Assembly: GCA_045531435.1 (NCBI GenBank)
Contig: JAZSDZ010000034.1
Location: 1-43,305, forward strand
From: Fimenecus sp045531435
GTDB lineage: Bacteria; Bacillota; Clostridia; Oscillospirales; Acutalibacteraceae
Direction: 5' to 3'
DNA: 43,305 bases
Below, piece after piece: positions 1 through 6,707 of the stretch; positions within the stretch are counted from its first letter, which is position 1, and the number at the start of each line of letters is the position of its first letter. The translations under genes were made by a program, and so were the position numbers. The notes under the pieces were generated by a model. The model ran no database searches and was not told where the DNA came from. It saw only the letters and a list, made by a program, of their open reading frames with translations.

Positions 1-197
1 GTAATCCTTATGATAATGCTATGGCTGAAAATTTCTTTTCAATCTTGAAAACTGAGTGCATTTACAGAACGAAGTTGCGAACCTATGAGGAGGCTCGCCT
101 CCTCATAGGTCAATATATCTATTTTTACAACAATGAAAGAAAACAACTAAAAACAAAACTGACTCCGCTTGAAAAACGAAATCAGTTTGTTGCTTAA
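1..197 (+). CDS. IS3-family transposase, C-terminal fragment (runs off left edge)
   Basis: An open frame starting at base 3 encodes the last 64 residues of an IS3-group integrase-type transposase and ends with TAA at 195-197. The segment DNAMAENFFSILKTE carries the final glutamate of the DDE catalytic triad in its family context. The tail YNNERKQLKTKLTPLEKRNQ is the usual IS3 C-terminus (compare 'P..YR.Q' tails). Upstream parts (orfA and the two catalytic aspartates) lie outside the window, so it cannot be said whether the element is complete. The next 63 bases hold a hairpin and a likely terminal inverted repeat, which fits the right end of an insertion sequence. Confidence in the family is high; the subgroup is not resolved. 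Confidence 0.88.
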   Translation, partial: NPYDNAMAENFFSILKTECIYRTKLRTYEEARLLIGQYIYFYNNERKQLKTKLTPLEKRNQFVA

Positions 198-209
198 AAT
201 TTAATATTC

Positions 210-231
210 AACACCATAGGGGGTGTTTTTT
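210..231 (+). terminator. hairpin with T-run after the IS3 transposase
   Basis: Arms 210-215 (AACACC) and 222-227 (GGTGTT) form a 6-bp stem with a 6-base loop and run into a T tract. It lies 13 bases after the transposase stop and inside the element, so it probably ends the transposase mRNA. Confidence 0.6.
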
Positions 232-232
232 G

Positions 233-260
233 TGCTGTCCGCACAAATTGGGGCAGTTCA
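233..260. mobile_element. probable right terminal inverted repeat of the IS3-family element
   Basis: Read outward-in on the minus strand, this segment begins TGAACTGCCCCAATTTG, the TG-starting, C-rich form common for IS3-family ends. The boundary is inferred: the left end is outside the window, so neither the repeat match nor the target duplication can be confirmed. The element would end 34 bp before the stop codon of the class II aldolase gene, leaving that gene intact. Confidence 0.55.
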
Positions 261-293
261 AATCAATTCCGAGGGATTTCTTTATGCTTTGAA

Positions 294-1514
294 TTATTTG
301 TTAGCCTGCTTTGAATACTTGAGTCTGTAAACGATGTTCATAATTCTTGTTTCAATAGGATTGATTGGTTCAATCTTTTCAAACATCTTTGCACTAATCT
401 GAATTTTTGCACCTTTGTTTGTGATGAATTCGATAGCACCTGCGTCGTATTCACTACCTGCAACACAAAGAGCACCGTTATTCTCAAGAAGAACAGCATT
501 TCTGCCCTTGAGCTTTCTTACAACTTTTTTAGCAGTTGCAAGAGAATTGTTAGGGTCATACTTTGCACTCTTAACACTGACGCCGACAATCTGAGCAAAG
601 TCATCAATCAAAGGAAGCATCTTTTTGCCCATTTTTGAACAAGCAACTGTGTATGGGTCCTTTGTATGATAAATATAATTTACATCGCTACGCTTTTTGT
701 AAATTGCACGGTGAAGTTCAATTGAACCGTTATTTGCATCACCTGCGATGACATCACCTGTATCAATGTCGATTCTTGTGATTGTGCCGTCGCCGTCGAT
801 AACTGAAATGTTAAAGACAGGACCGTCACGTTCACTCTTACATGGTTCAAATTCAGGAGCAGTTGAAGGTTTCTTCACGAACTTACCAACAACATAATCG
901 TTAATAGCAGTAAGGCTATCAGCAACTGTACCTGTAAGTGATGTATATTTGTCGAGAACATACTGTTCACAGATATCTTCAAGGCGTTTTGCAACATTGA
1001 ATGCGTCGTCGTAGTCAACACCCATACAAACTGCACCATGGTGTGACATTACAGCAGCCTTAGCGTCTGAACGAGTGATTGCATCAATAACACCTTTACG
1101 GAGTTTCTTTGTTCCGGGAAGACCATATGCTGCAATAGGAACATTGTTACCAACTACCTGAGCATTTTCACCTTCAACATTGTTGATGTCCATACCAAGA
1201 GCAGAAACGATAGATGCGTTTACCTGATGAGTGTGGATAACAAAGCCGATTTCAGGACGAAGTTTATAACAAGCAGCATGAATACCTTTTTCACTTGAAG
1301 GCTTGATTTCACCTTCATATTCAAGGTCTTCAATGTTTACAAGAACGATTTCTTCAGGAGTGAGAGTTTCGTAAGCACGGCCACTTGGAGTAATAACAAA
1401 CTGTGTATCACTGATACGGCAAGAAATGTTACCCCAAGTACGAGCAATAAGACCACTTTCAACAAGTTCTTTACCCGCTTTGATTACGAGCTCTTTTGCC
1501 TGCATTATTTCCAT
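294..1514 (-). CDS. tandem class II aldolase/adducin-domain protein
   Basis: This 406-residue protein has two class II aldolase (fuculose-phosphate aldolase/adducin) domains, about residues 3-200 and 230-385. Domain 1 keeps the FucA pattern: Glu75 in PSSEKG, His94 and His96 in HTH, and a third ligand in SHHGA near 158-159, so it should bind a divalent metal and do aldol cleavage of a phosphorylated sugar or related donor. Domain 2 keeps the fold signature (IELHRAIY, YHTKDPY, ENNGALC), but HTH has become HTK and HHG has become NNG, so its metal site looks lost. I chose the ATG at 1514 because GAGGTG sits 6 bases before it; the GTG at 1523 overlaps that ribosome site. It is the second gene of a unit with the upstream aminotransferase. 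The substrate is unknown. Confidence 0.85.
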   Translation of the reverse strand: MEIMQAKELVIKAGKELVESGLIARTWGNISCRISDTQFVITPSGRAYETLTPEEIVLVNIEDLEYEGEIKPSSEKGIHAACYKLRPEIGFVIHTHQVNASIVSALGMDINNVEGENAQVVGNNVPIAAYGLPGTKKLRKGVIDAITRSDAKAAVMSHHGAVCMGVDYDDAFNVAKRLEDICEQYVLDKYTSLTGTVADSLTAINDYVVGKFVKKPSTAPEFEPCKSERDGPVFNISVIDGDGTITRIDIDTGDVIAGDANNGSIELHRAIYKKRSDVNYIYHTKDPYTVACSKMGKKMLPLIDDFAQIVGVSVKSAKYDPNNSLATAKKVVRKLKGRNAVLLENNGALCVAGSEYDAGAIEFITNKGAKIQISAKMFEKIEPINPIETRIMNIVYRLKYSKQANK

Positions 1515-1544
1515 AGTATTCACCTCGTTTTATTAGGTTAGTAA

Positions 1545-1572
1545 AGGTGGATGAAGATGAATTCATCCACCT
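1545..1572 (-). promoter_or_regulatory. intercistronic hairpin between aminotransferase and aldolase
   Basis: A perfect 11-bp inverted repeat (1545-1555 and 1562-1572) with a 6-base loop fills the 73-base gap between the two genes. On the minus strand only TTTACT follows the stem, so it is a poor terminator. Partial termination or a 3'-end stability stop that lowers aldolase relative to aminotransferase is the likeliest role. Confidence 0.55.
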
Positions 1573-1587
1573 GAAAAAAATCAATGA

Positions 1588-3078
1588 TTATTTGTTTGAA
1601 GGTTTAACTGCAACGTTTGCAAATACCTTGTCGAAGCACTGAAGAGCCTGGTCAATCATCTTAGGTGTATATGCAGCTGATGTGTAGAGACGGCTACCAG
1701 CAAGAGTAACAAGTCCTTCTGCCATGTAAGCAGCGCCCATATACTGCATTTCCTTCTTTCTTTCGCTTGTAGCTGAAAGAACACCAGGGATTTTCCAAGG
1801 TTTGCACCAGTCAATTGAGTAGTGCATTGTGCCAACTGTTTCAAGGTGGCAAACTGAACCTTCGTTCCAGCATACGAATGGAAGACCATGCTTAGCAACG
1901 AGTTCCTGAAGACCCTGAGTAAGTCTGTCACCCATTTCGCCAGCCTTCTGACATGCGTTCTGCTTGTCGATTTCTTCAAGAGTGAAGTAACCTGCACAGC
2001 ATGAAAGTGGGTTAGCAGTCATTGTACCACCTGTGAATGCCTTCTTAACCTTCATACCTGAATCGTCAAGACCAGCACCAAGATGCTTCATGTACTGCTT
2101 CTTACCACCGACACCACCTGCACCAGGATATCCACCAGCGATAACCTTACCGAAGATTGTAAGGTCAGGAGATACGCCGAAGAAGCCCTGAGCACCAGCC
2201 ATACCGATACGGAAACCTGTAACAACTTCATCAAATACGAGAAGTGCGCCATACTTACGGCAAAGTCTTTCAACACCCTTGTTGAATTCGTAATCAACTG
2301 GAGTTGTACCACTTTCAGGACCGATTGGTTCAATGAATACAGCGGCTGTACCACCATTGAACTGGTTGAGCCAAAGTTTTCTTTCAAGGTCTTCAAGGTC
2401 ACCAGGGAAGAATTCCTGTGTATGCTTGAAGAGGTAAAGTGGAACACCACTTGCCTGTGTGAATTTAGAACCGGGAACACGGATACCATAACCGAGCTGG
2501 TCTGACCAACCGTGGTAAGCACCACCCATTTTAAGGATGTTCTTCTTACCTGTTGCAAGACGAGCAACACGAACAGCTGTCATACAAGCTTCTGTACCTG
2601 AACCCTGCATACGGAACATATCAACTGATTCAACTGAGTCAGAGATTTTCTTTGCAAGTTTGTATTCAAATTCGTGGAAAAGACCAGTTGAAGGACCACA
2701 TGTGTTAAGAAGATCGATAACCTGGTCACGAACAACCTTAGGATTTGAACCGAGAACTGTAGGTCCACCAGCCTGAAGGAAGTCAAAGTATTTGTTTCCG
2801 TCAACGTCATAAAGGTAAGCGCCTTCAGCCTTTGTGAAAACAAGTGGGAATGGATAGTTGAAAGCAAGGTTGTGCTGAACACCACCAGGGATGATAGTCT
2901 TTGCTTCAGCAATCATTTCCTTTGATTTAGCACACTTTTTATCATAGTACTCTTCTTCGTAAGTCTTGAGAACATCAGGTTTAATTGAATAAATTGGTTT
3001 GCTGATAAGTTCGTCAAGCTGTCTGTTAATCTGAGCAGCATCATGATAATGTGTGATTGCGAATCTTGTGTCTGCCAT
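1588..3078 (-). CDS. class III aminotransferase, glutamate-1-semialdehyde aminomutase-like
   Basis: A 496-residue PLP enzyme of fold type I, class III. GSGTEA (159-164) is the phosphate-binding loop, FDEVVTGFR (282-290) holds the PLP-pyridine aspartate (Asp283), and FGKVIAGGYPGAG carries the Schiff-base lysine, Lys311. The closest family pattern is glutamate-1-semialdehyde 2,1-aminomutase (GGTMTANPL near 352-360), but the protein is about 65 residues longer than HemL because of an N-terminal extension, and no other haem gene is near. A catabolic omega-aminotransferase or aminomutase acting with the downstream aldolase is more likely. The start has a strong GGAGG site 8 bases upstream (3090-3094), and the gene follows its own promoter at 3146-3173. 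Confidence 0.87.
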   Translation of the reverse strand: MADTRFAITHYHDAAQINRQLDELISKPIYSIKPDVLKTYEEEYYDKKCAKSKEMIAEAKTIIPGGVQHNLAFNYPFPLVFTKAEGAYLYDVDGNKYFDFLQAGGPTVLGSNPKVVRDQVIDLLNTCGPSTGLFHEFEYKLAKKISDSVESVDMFRMQGSGTEACMTAVRVARLATGKKNILKMGGAYHGWSDQLGYGIRVPGSKFTQASGVPLYLFKHTQEFFPGDLEDLERKLWLNQFNGGTAAVFIEPIGPESGTTPVDYEFNKGVERLCRKYGALLVFDEVVTGFRIGMAGAQGFFGVSPDLTIFGKVIAGGYPGAGGVGGKKQYMKHLGAGLDDSGMKVKKAFTGGTMTANPLSCCAGYFTLEEIDKQNACQKAGEMGDRLTQGLQELVAKHGLPFVCWNEGSVCHLETVGTMHYSIDWCKPWKIPGVLSATSERKKEMQYMGAAYMAEGLVTLAGSRLYTSAAYTPKMIDQALQCFDKVFANVAVKPSNK

Positions 3079-3109
3079 AATTTTTCTCCTCCATTTTTAG
3101 AAGTAATTT

Positions 3110-3132
3110 TTGTCTGTCTCAATAACAGACAA
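3110..3132 (-). promoter_or_regulatory. hairpin in the 5' leader of the aminotransferase mRNA
   Basis: An 8-bp inverted repeat (3110-3117 TTGTCTGT, 3125-3132 ACAGACAA) with a 7-base loop lies between the promoter and the ribosome site. It could be a DNA operator just downstream of the start point or an RNA stabilising stem; the sequence does not decide. Confidence 0.45.
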
Positions 3133-3145
3133 TAGTTCATATACA

Positions 3146-3173
3146 ATTATAACACCAATTTTTGCTATGTCAA
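3146..3173 (-). promoter_or_regulatory. sigma-A-type promoter for aminotransferase-aldolase operon
   Basis: On the minus strand TTGACA (3168-3173) is followed after 16 bases by TATAAT (3146-3151). Both hexamers match the consensus. It lies about 68 bases upstream of the aminotransferase start and points at it. Confidence 0.78.
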
Positions 3174-3385
3174 CAATTTTTGGAAAATTAAAACAGATAA
3201 AATAGTTAAAAAACATCTAATAGTAGAAAAACATCTAAACGGCAGTTAAAAAAAATCTATTCAACTATTGGAAAATTAAAATAATCGCCGTGTTTTTGTT
3301 TACAATAAACAAATTCACGACGATAATATGTGGAATACAGAGAATTTTTATTTCAAAAAGCATTTAGATAAAAAATAACTAAACA
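3174..3385. other. AT-rich intergenic stretch, nothing recognised
   Basis: Together with the promoter and leader this makes a gap of about 307 bases between the alcohol dehydrogenase stop and the aminotransferase start. It is rich in A runs and has a repeated AAAAACATCTAA motif (around 3208 and 3227). No coding frame, clear terminator or RNA gene was seen. Confidence 0.5.
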
Positions 3386-4495
3386 TTACGTGAATAGAGA
3401 TTTTACTAGTTTCCCTGCATCATTATTGTTAAAGTCAGTAGGGGAGTTTTTAAAGTTTTTAAGTGATTCCCAACGGACAACATATTCCTGAATCTTGTCA
3501 TCAGGAATAGATAAATGCAGATCACACAAATTGGCAATAAGATTGCATACAGTTCCTTTGTTACTGTTCGTAGCAGCTAAAACCTGATTAAAAAGGTAAG
3601 GATCTGCTTTTTCAGCTTCCTGTAAATATTGTGGAAGAAAAACAGCACATGCAACTCCGTGTGGCACATTATAATCTTCTGTCAATGCATAACCCATTCC
3701 GTGCGGGAAGCCTGTACCACCTTTATTAAGTGCAAAACCTGCATAAAGAGATGCGTAATAAAGAGTATCACGGTCATTTTCTGTTGGCAGTTCATTGCTC
3801 GTGCTAAGCTTTTCAAGAATCGGGTAAATCATTTTAATAGAAAGGAGTGCAAATTGCTCTGTGAGAAAATCTGCACGAGATGAAAACATTGATTCAATAG
3901 CGTGAGCAAGAGCATCGAGCGCGGTTGATACAGTTGTTCTGTATGGTACAGAATATGTATATTTCGCATCTGCAATAGCATACTTTGCATAATAGTTTTT
4001 ACCACTTATACTTTGCTTTCTGCCGTTTTCACGAGTAAGAACAGAAACGCCAGAAACTTCACTGCCCGTACCTGATGTTGTGCCGATTACAACAAGTGGT
4101 AAAGGCTCATTCTCAACATTTTCAGTATAAATTCCGTCGTTTTTAATGTGAGGATTTGTTGCATAAACGCAAACTGCTTTTGATGCATCGAGAGGTGAGC
4201 CACCACCGATACCCACAACAAAATCAGCGCCGAACCTCCTTGCAACCTTACCACCATCACAACATGTTGATGCGAGCGGATTTTCTTCAATTTCATCAAA
4301 GATTGAATACTCAATGTTCAACTCGTCAAAAACAGAAATTAATTCATCAAGAGCACCTGATTTTTTTGCAGACGTCTTGCCTGTTACAATAAGGCACTTT
4401 TTGCCTAATGTTAAAAAGATGTTTTTATTGTTTTGTAATGTGTTTTTGCCACCAAGAATATTTACCGGCATATGAAAACTGAATTTGTAATTCAT
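3386..4495 (-). CDS. iron-containing alcohol dehydrogenase family protein
   Basis: This 369-residue protein has the group III (Fe-type) alcohol dehydrogenase layout. The N-terminal NAD(P)-binding domain includes the GIGGGSPLDASKA signature, followed by TTSGTGSEVS. The C-terminal helical domain has the metal-ligand helix DALAHAIES and the GFPHGMGYAL and NVPHGVACAVFLP segments that supply the remaining ligands. It would interconvert an aldehyde or ketone and an alcohol with NAD(P)H in the cytosol. The ATG at 4495 is preferred because GGAG lies 8 bases before it; a GTG at 4504 overlaps that site. It has its own promoter and possible operator, so it need not be part of the aldolase operon, though a shared pathway is plausible. 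Confidence 0.9.
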   Translation of the reverse strand: MNYKFSFHMPVNILGGKNTLQNNKNIFLTLGKKCLIVTGKTSAKKSGALDELISVFDELNIEYSIFDEIEENPLASTCCDGGKVARRFGADFVVGIGGGSPLDASKAVCVYATNPHIKNDGIYTENVENEPLPLVVIGTTSGTGSEVSGVSVLTRENGRKQSISGKNYYAKYAIADAKYTYSVPYRTTVSTALDALAHAIESMFSSRADFLTEQFALLSIKMIYPILEKLSTSNELPTENDRDTLYYASLYAGFALNKGGTGFPHGMGYALTEDYNVPHGVACAVFLPQYLQEAEKADPYLFNQVLAATNSNKGTVCNLIANLCDLHLSIPDDKIQEYVVRWESLKNFKNSPTDFNNNDAGKLVKSLFT

Positions 4496-4507
4496 AATAA
4501 TCACTCC

Positions 4508-4527
4508 AATGATATTATTGTATCATT
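4508..4527 (-). promoter_or_regulatory. possible operator over the alcohol dehydrogenase -10 region
   Basis: Inverted repeat AATGATA (4508-4514) and TATCATT (4521-4527), separated by 6 bases, covers the -10 hexamer and the expected start point. Its position suits a repressor site; no regulator gene is adjacent. Confidence 0.4.
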
Positions 4528-4544
4528 ACAAATCAAAAAATCAA
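4517..4544 (-). promoter_or_regulatory. promoter for iron-type alcohol dehydrogenase
   Basis: On the minus strand TTGATT (4539-4544) and TACAAT (4517-4522) are spaced by 16 bases and lie about 22 bases before the start codon, giving a short leader with the GGAG ribosome site. Confidence 0.5.
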
Positions 4545-4591
4545 CTGTTAAATTTATTCTTAAAAACATACAAATTATAATTTGTAGATAT

Positions 4592-4622
4592 ATTGGTGCG
4601 TAAGGTCGGCGTCCCTCTGCGA
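4592..4622. repeat. copy of a dispersed GTCGGCGTCC repeat (degenerate)
   Basis: A GC-rich patch in an otherwise AT-rich gap contains GGTCGGCGTCC, the same core as the element at 15397-15424. It is the worst-conserved of the three related copies in this window. The rest of the 316-base gap (4496-4811) holds only the two promoters. Confidence 0.45.
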
Positions 4623-4755
4623 AATACATCCTGATAACCTCCAATTTGACTTTGTGTTGCAACAATTTTATTTGTTAAAAAATTCACACTTAAATATTAT
4701 GTTTTTATAGTCATTTTGTATCATTTATCTGCCATTATTTCAATATTTTTACCAA

Positions 4756-4784
4756 TTGAATAAAGCAAAAAAATATAGTATTAT
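4756..4784 (+). promoter_or_regulatory. promoter for the apbE-rnf operon
   Basis: TTGAAT (4756-4761) and TATTAT (4779-4784) are separated by 17 bases, about 28 bases before the apbE start codon. The spacing is ideal and each hexamer has at most one or two mismatches. Confidence 0.55.
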
Positions 4785-4811
4785 ATTATGGTATGGATAT
4801 TAGGTGGTGAA

Positions 4812-5822
4812 ATGGTGAAAAAAAGTAAGAATCTGATGATAATAGTAGCAGTGATTTTGGTTATTGTGATTTTTACAGTTTCACTTTTTGACAGTTTTAC
4901 AAAGGATGCGGTAACAAACAATTTTGCCATGGGTAGTCCCGTCACTATAAAGGTGTATGGTGAACGAAATGGTGAGGATTTATGCTCAATGGCTTTTGAA
5001 CGAATAAGTTTTATCGACAGAGCATATCTTTCGCATAATATTTCAACATCTGCAGTTTCTGTACTGAACAGAGAAAGGACTATAATTGCTGACAAGTGGT
5101 TTGGTGATTATCTTCTTGAATGTTCTATGCTTGCAGACAAAAGTGATTCGTTTACACTTTTTTGTGGCGAAATGAAAAGTCTTTGGAAAGTCGAAAATGA
5201 CGGATATGTTCCAACAGATGATGAGATAGCTAAAACTCTTGAAAATCTTAATAAAACATCCTTGAAAATTGATAGCAATATAATTTCATTAAACAACGGC
5301 ATTCTGGATTTTGGTGCATTGGGCAAGGGCACAGCTTGTGACGAAGCAATTGAGTATCTGAAAAAACAAGATGTTGAAAATGCACTTGTGATTGTGGGCG
5401 GTTCAGTTGGTGCAATAGGCAACAAGACTTATAAAATCGGTGTTCGTAATCCATTCGGTGGTCAGAACGAATATTTTGCTGTTCTGAATGTTACTGATTG
5501 TTTTGTTTCAACATCAGGTGATTATGAAAAATTCTTTGAAAAAGACGGTGCGAGATATTCTCATATCTTTGATGCAAAAACAGGTAAACCTGTACAAAAC
5601 GATATAACATCTGTAACGGTTGTTACAGACAATGGAACATTAAGCGATTTTCTTTCAACTGCAATTTTTATAGAAGGCATTGAAAAAGGCTTTGTAATTG
5701 CTGAAGAATTTAAAGCAGGAGTGATTATTGTAAAAAAAGATAAATCAGTTTTAATTTCAAAAGATTTGGAAGATAAACTTACAATAAATAACGATAGTTT
5801 TTCAGTTTCGGTGATTGAATGA
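4812..5822 (+). CDS. apbE: FAD:protein FMN transferase (ApbE)
   Basis: A 336-residue flavin transferase that uses FAD to attach FMN through a phosphoester to threonines of target proteins, outside the membrane. Residues about 8-27 form an N-terminal membrane anchor. Family motifs follow in order: NNFAMGSPVTI at the start of the domain, DFGALGKGTACDEAIEYL, and TSGDYEKFFE followed by YSHIFDAKTGKP, then a late LSDFLSTAIF segment that matches the usual 'AD.LST' metal site with a change. The ATG at 4812 follows AGGTGGTGA; an earlier in-frame ATG at 4788 has no ribosome site. It heads the rnf operon, whose RnfD and RnfG products carry the FMN sites it should modify. It overlaps the next gene by ATGA. 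Confidence 0.93.
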   Translation: MVKKSKNLMIIVAVILVIVIFTVSLFDSFTKDAVTNNFAMGSPVTIKVYGERNGEDLCSMAFERISFIDRAYLSHNISTSAVSVLNRERTIIADKWFGDYLLECSMLADKSDSFTLFCGEMKSLWKVENDGYVPTDDEIAKTLENLNKTSLKIDSNIISLNNGILDFGALGKGTACDEAIEYLKKQDVENALVIVGGSVGAIGNKTYKIGVRNPFGGQNEYFAVLNVTDCFVSTSGDYEKFFEKDGARYSHIFDAKTGKPVQNDITSVTVVTDNGTLSDFLSTAIFIEGIEKGFVIAEEFKAGVIIVKKDKSVLISKDLEDKLTINNDSFSVSVIE

Positions 5823-6178
5823 AAAAACTTATAACTAAAAAAGATTTAATATTACTATTTTTCGTACTTATCACAGGTATTATAGGAGTAATTTTTATTA
5901 ATTCTGCCGATAAAGGTAAAAGTGCAACCATAATAGTTGATGGTAAGACACAAGAAACCATTTCGCTTGATGAGAGTTTTCAGAAAGAAATCAATGGAGT
6001 CTCCGTCTGTTGTGAAAATGGTGAAATATATGTAAAAGATTCTGTTTGTCCCGATAAGGTTTGCATCAGAAGTGGAAAAATCTCAAAATCAGGAGAGAGT
6101 ATTATTTGTGCACCAAACAGAGTTGCAATAAAAATTGACGATGAAAAAGGCAATTTGCCTGATGCTATGACAGGGTGA
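5819..6178 (+). CDS. NusG domain II-containing membrane-anchored protein
   Basis: A 119-residue protein with one N-terminal membrane segment (about residues 9-28) and an extracytoplasmic NusG-II-like domain (the DUF1312 type). The pattern VCCENGEIYVKDSVCPDKVC, followed by SGKISKSGESIICAPNRVAI, is characteristic. Cysteines in this pattern are conserved in relatives. Genes of this family recur between apbE and a Gx-type gene upstream of rnf in Clostridia; the precise role is not known, but this context suggests a part in flavinylated or extracytoplasmic electron transfer. Its start overlaps the apbE stop (ATGA), so the two are probably translationally coupled. Confidence 0.85.
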   Translation: MKKLITKKDLILLFFVLITGIIGVIFINSADKGKSATIIVDGKTQETISLDESFQKEINGVSVCCENGEIYVKDSVCPDKVCIRSGKISKSGESIICAPNRVAIKIDDEKGNLPDAMTG

Positions 6179-6182
6179 GTGA

Positions 6183-6707
6183 ATGAGAAACGAAAAAATC
6201 AAAAGAATAACATTCACTTCACTTATGACAGCGTTGGCAGTCGTATTGTCGTTTGTGGAAAGTCTTTTGCCAACAGCGTATTTTATGCCACCGGGCAGTA
6301 AATTAGGACTTTCAAATATACCCGTAATGTTTTCGGCGTCACAATTGAGTGTTGGTGAAACATTACTTGTAGTTTTTGCGAAATCTGCATTTGTTTTTAT
6401 AACAAGAGGCTTTACAGCCTTTTGTATGAGCCTTATGGGTGGAATGCTCAGTGCGTTGTGTATGATTTTTGCTTTCCGAAAGAACAAAGGTTTCGGACTT
6501 ATGGGAATCGGTGTTTTGTCAGCACTTTGTCACAATGCAGGACAACTTTTGGTTTCTTTTTTTCTGGTGCAGACTACTGCAATAATGGGATATGCTCCCG
6601 TGCTACTTGTTGCATCAGTATTTACAGGAATATTAACCGGTACAATATTTAAAATATCAATGCCGTATTTTACTAAAATGGTTAATTTAAAGGAGATGAA
6701 AAAGTGA
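6183..6707 (+). CDS. Gx transporter family / heptaprenyl diphosphate synthase component I-like membrane protein
   Basis: A 174-residue integral membrane protein with about five hydrophobic segments and short loops. The sequence MTALAVVLSFVESLLP near residues 13-28 and PGSKLGLSNIPVMF near 36-50 is the conserved start of the Gx / Hpre_diP_synt_I family, structurally like ECF-type S components. It is known from similar apbE-rnf neighbourhoods; a flavin- or quinone-related transport job is guessed from that context and not shown. It begins 4 bases after the previous stop and its TGA overlaps the GTG start of rnfC. Confidence 0.82.
   Translation: MRNEKIKRITFTSLMTALAVVLSFVESLLPTAYFMPPGSKLGLSNIPVMFSASQLSVGETLLVVFAKSAFVFITRGFTAFCMSLMGGMLSALCMIFAFRKNKGFGLMGIGVLSALCHNAGQLLVSFFLVQTTAIMGYAPVLLVASVFTGILTGTIFKISMPYFTKMVNLKEMKK

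Noticed and set aside
2083..2912. Several overlapping frames within the aminotransferase gene (both strands)
   Set aside because: They are shadows of a well-conserved PLP enzyme; none has a ribosome site or recognisable domain.
1588..3078. Annotation as HemL for haem synthesis
   Set aside because: No other haem genes are near, the protein has a 65-residue extra N-terminus, and it shares an operon with an aldolase. A catabolic role fits better, although the family match is real.
4508..4811. A hidden short gene in the gap between the alcohol dehydrogenase and apbE
   Set aside because: No frame with a ribosome site is present; the gap holds two divergent promoters, a possible operator and a degenerate repeat copy.
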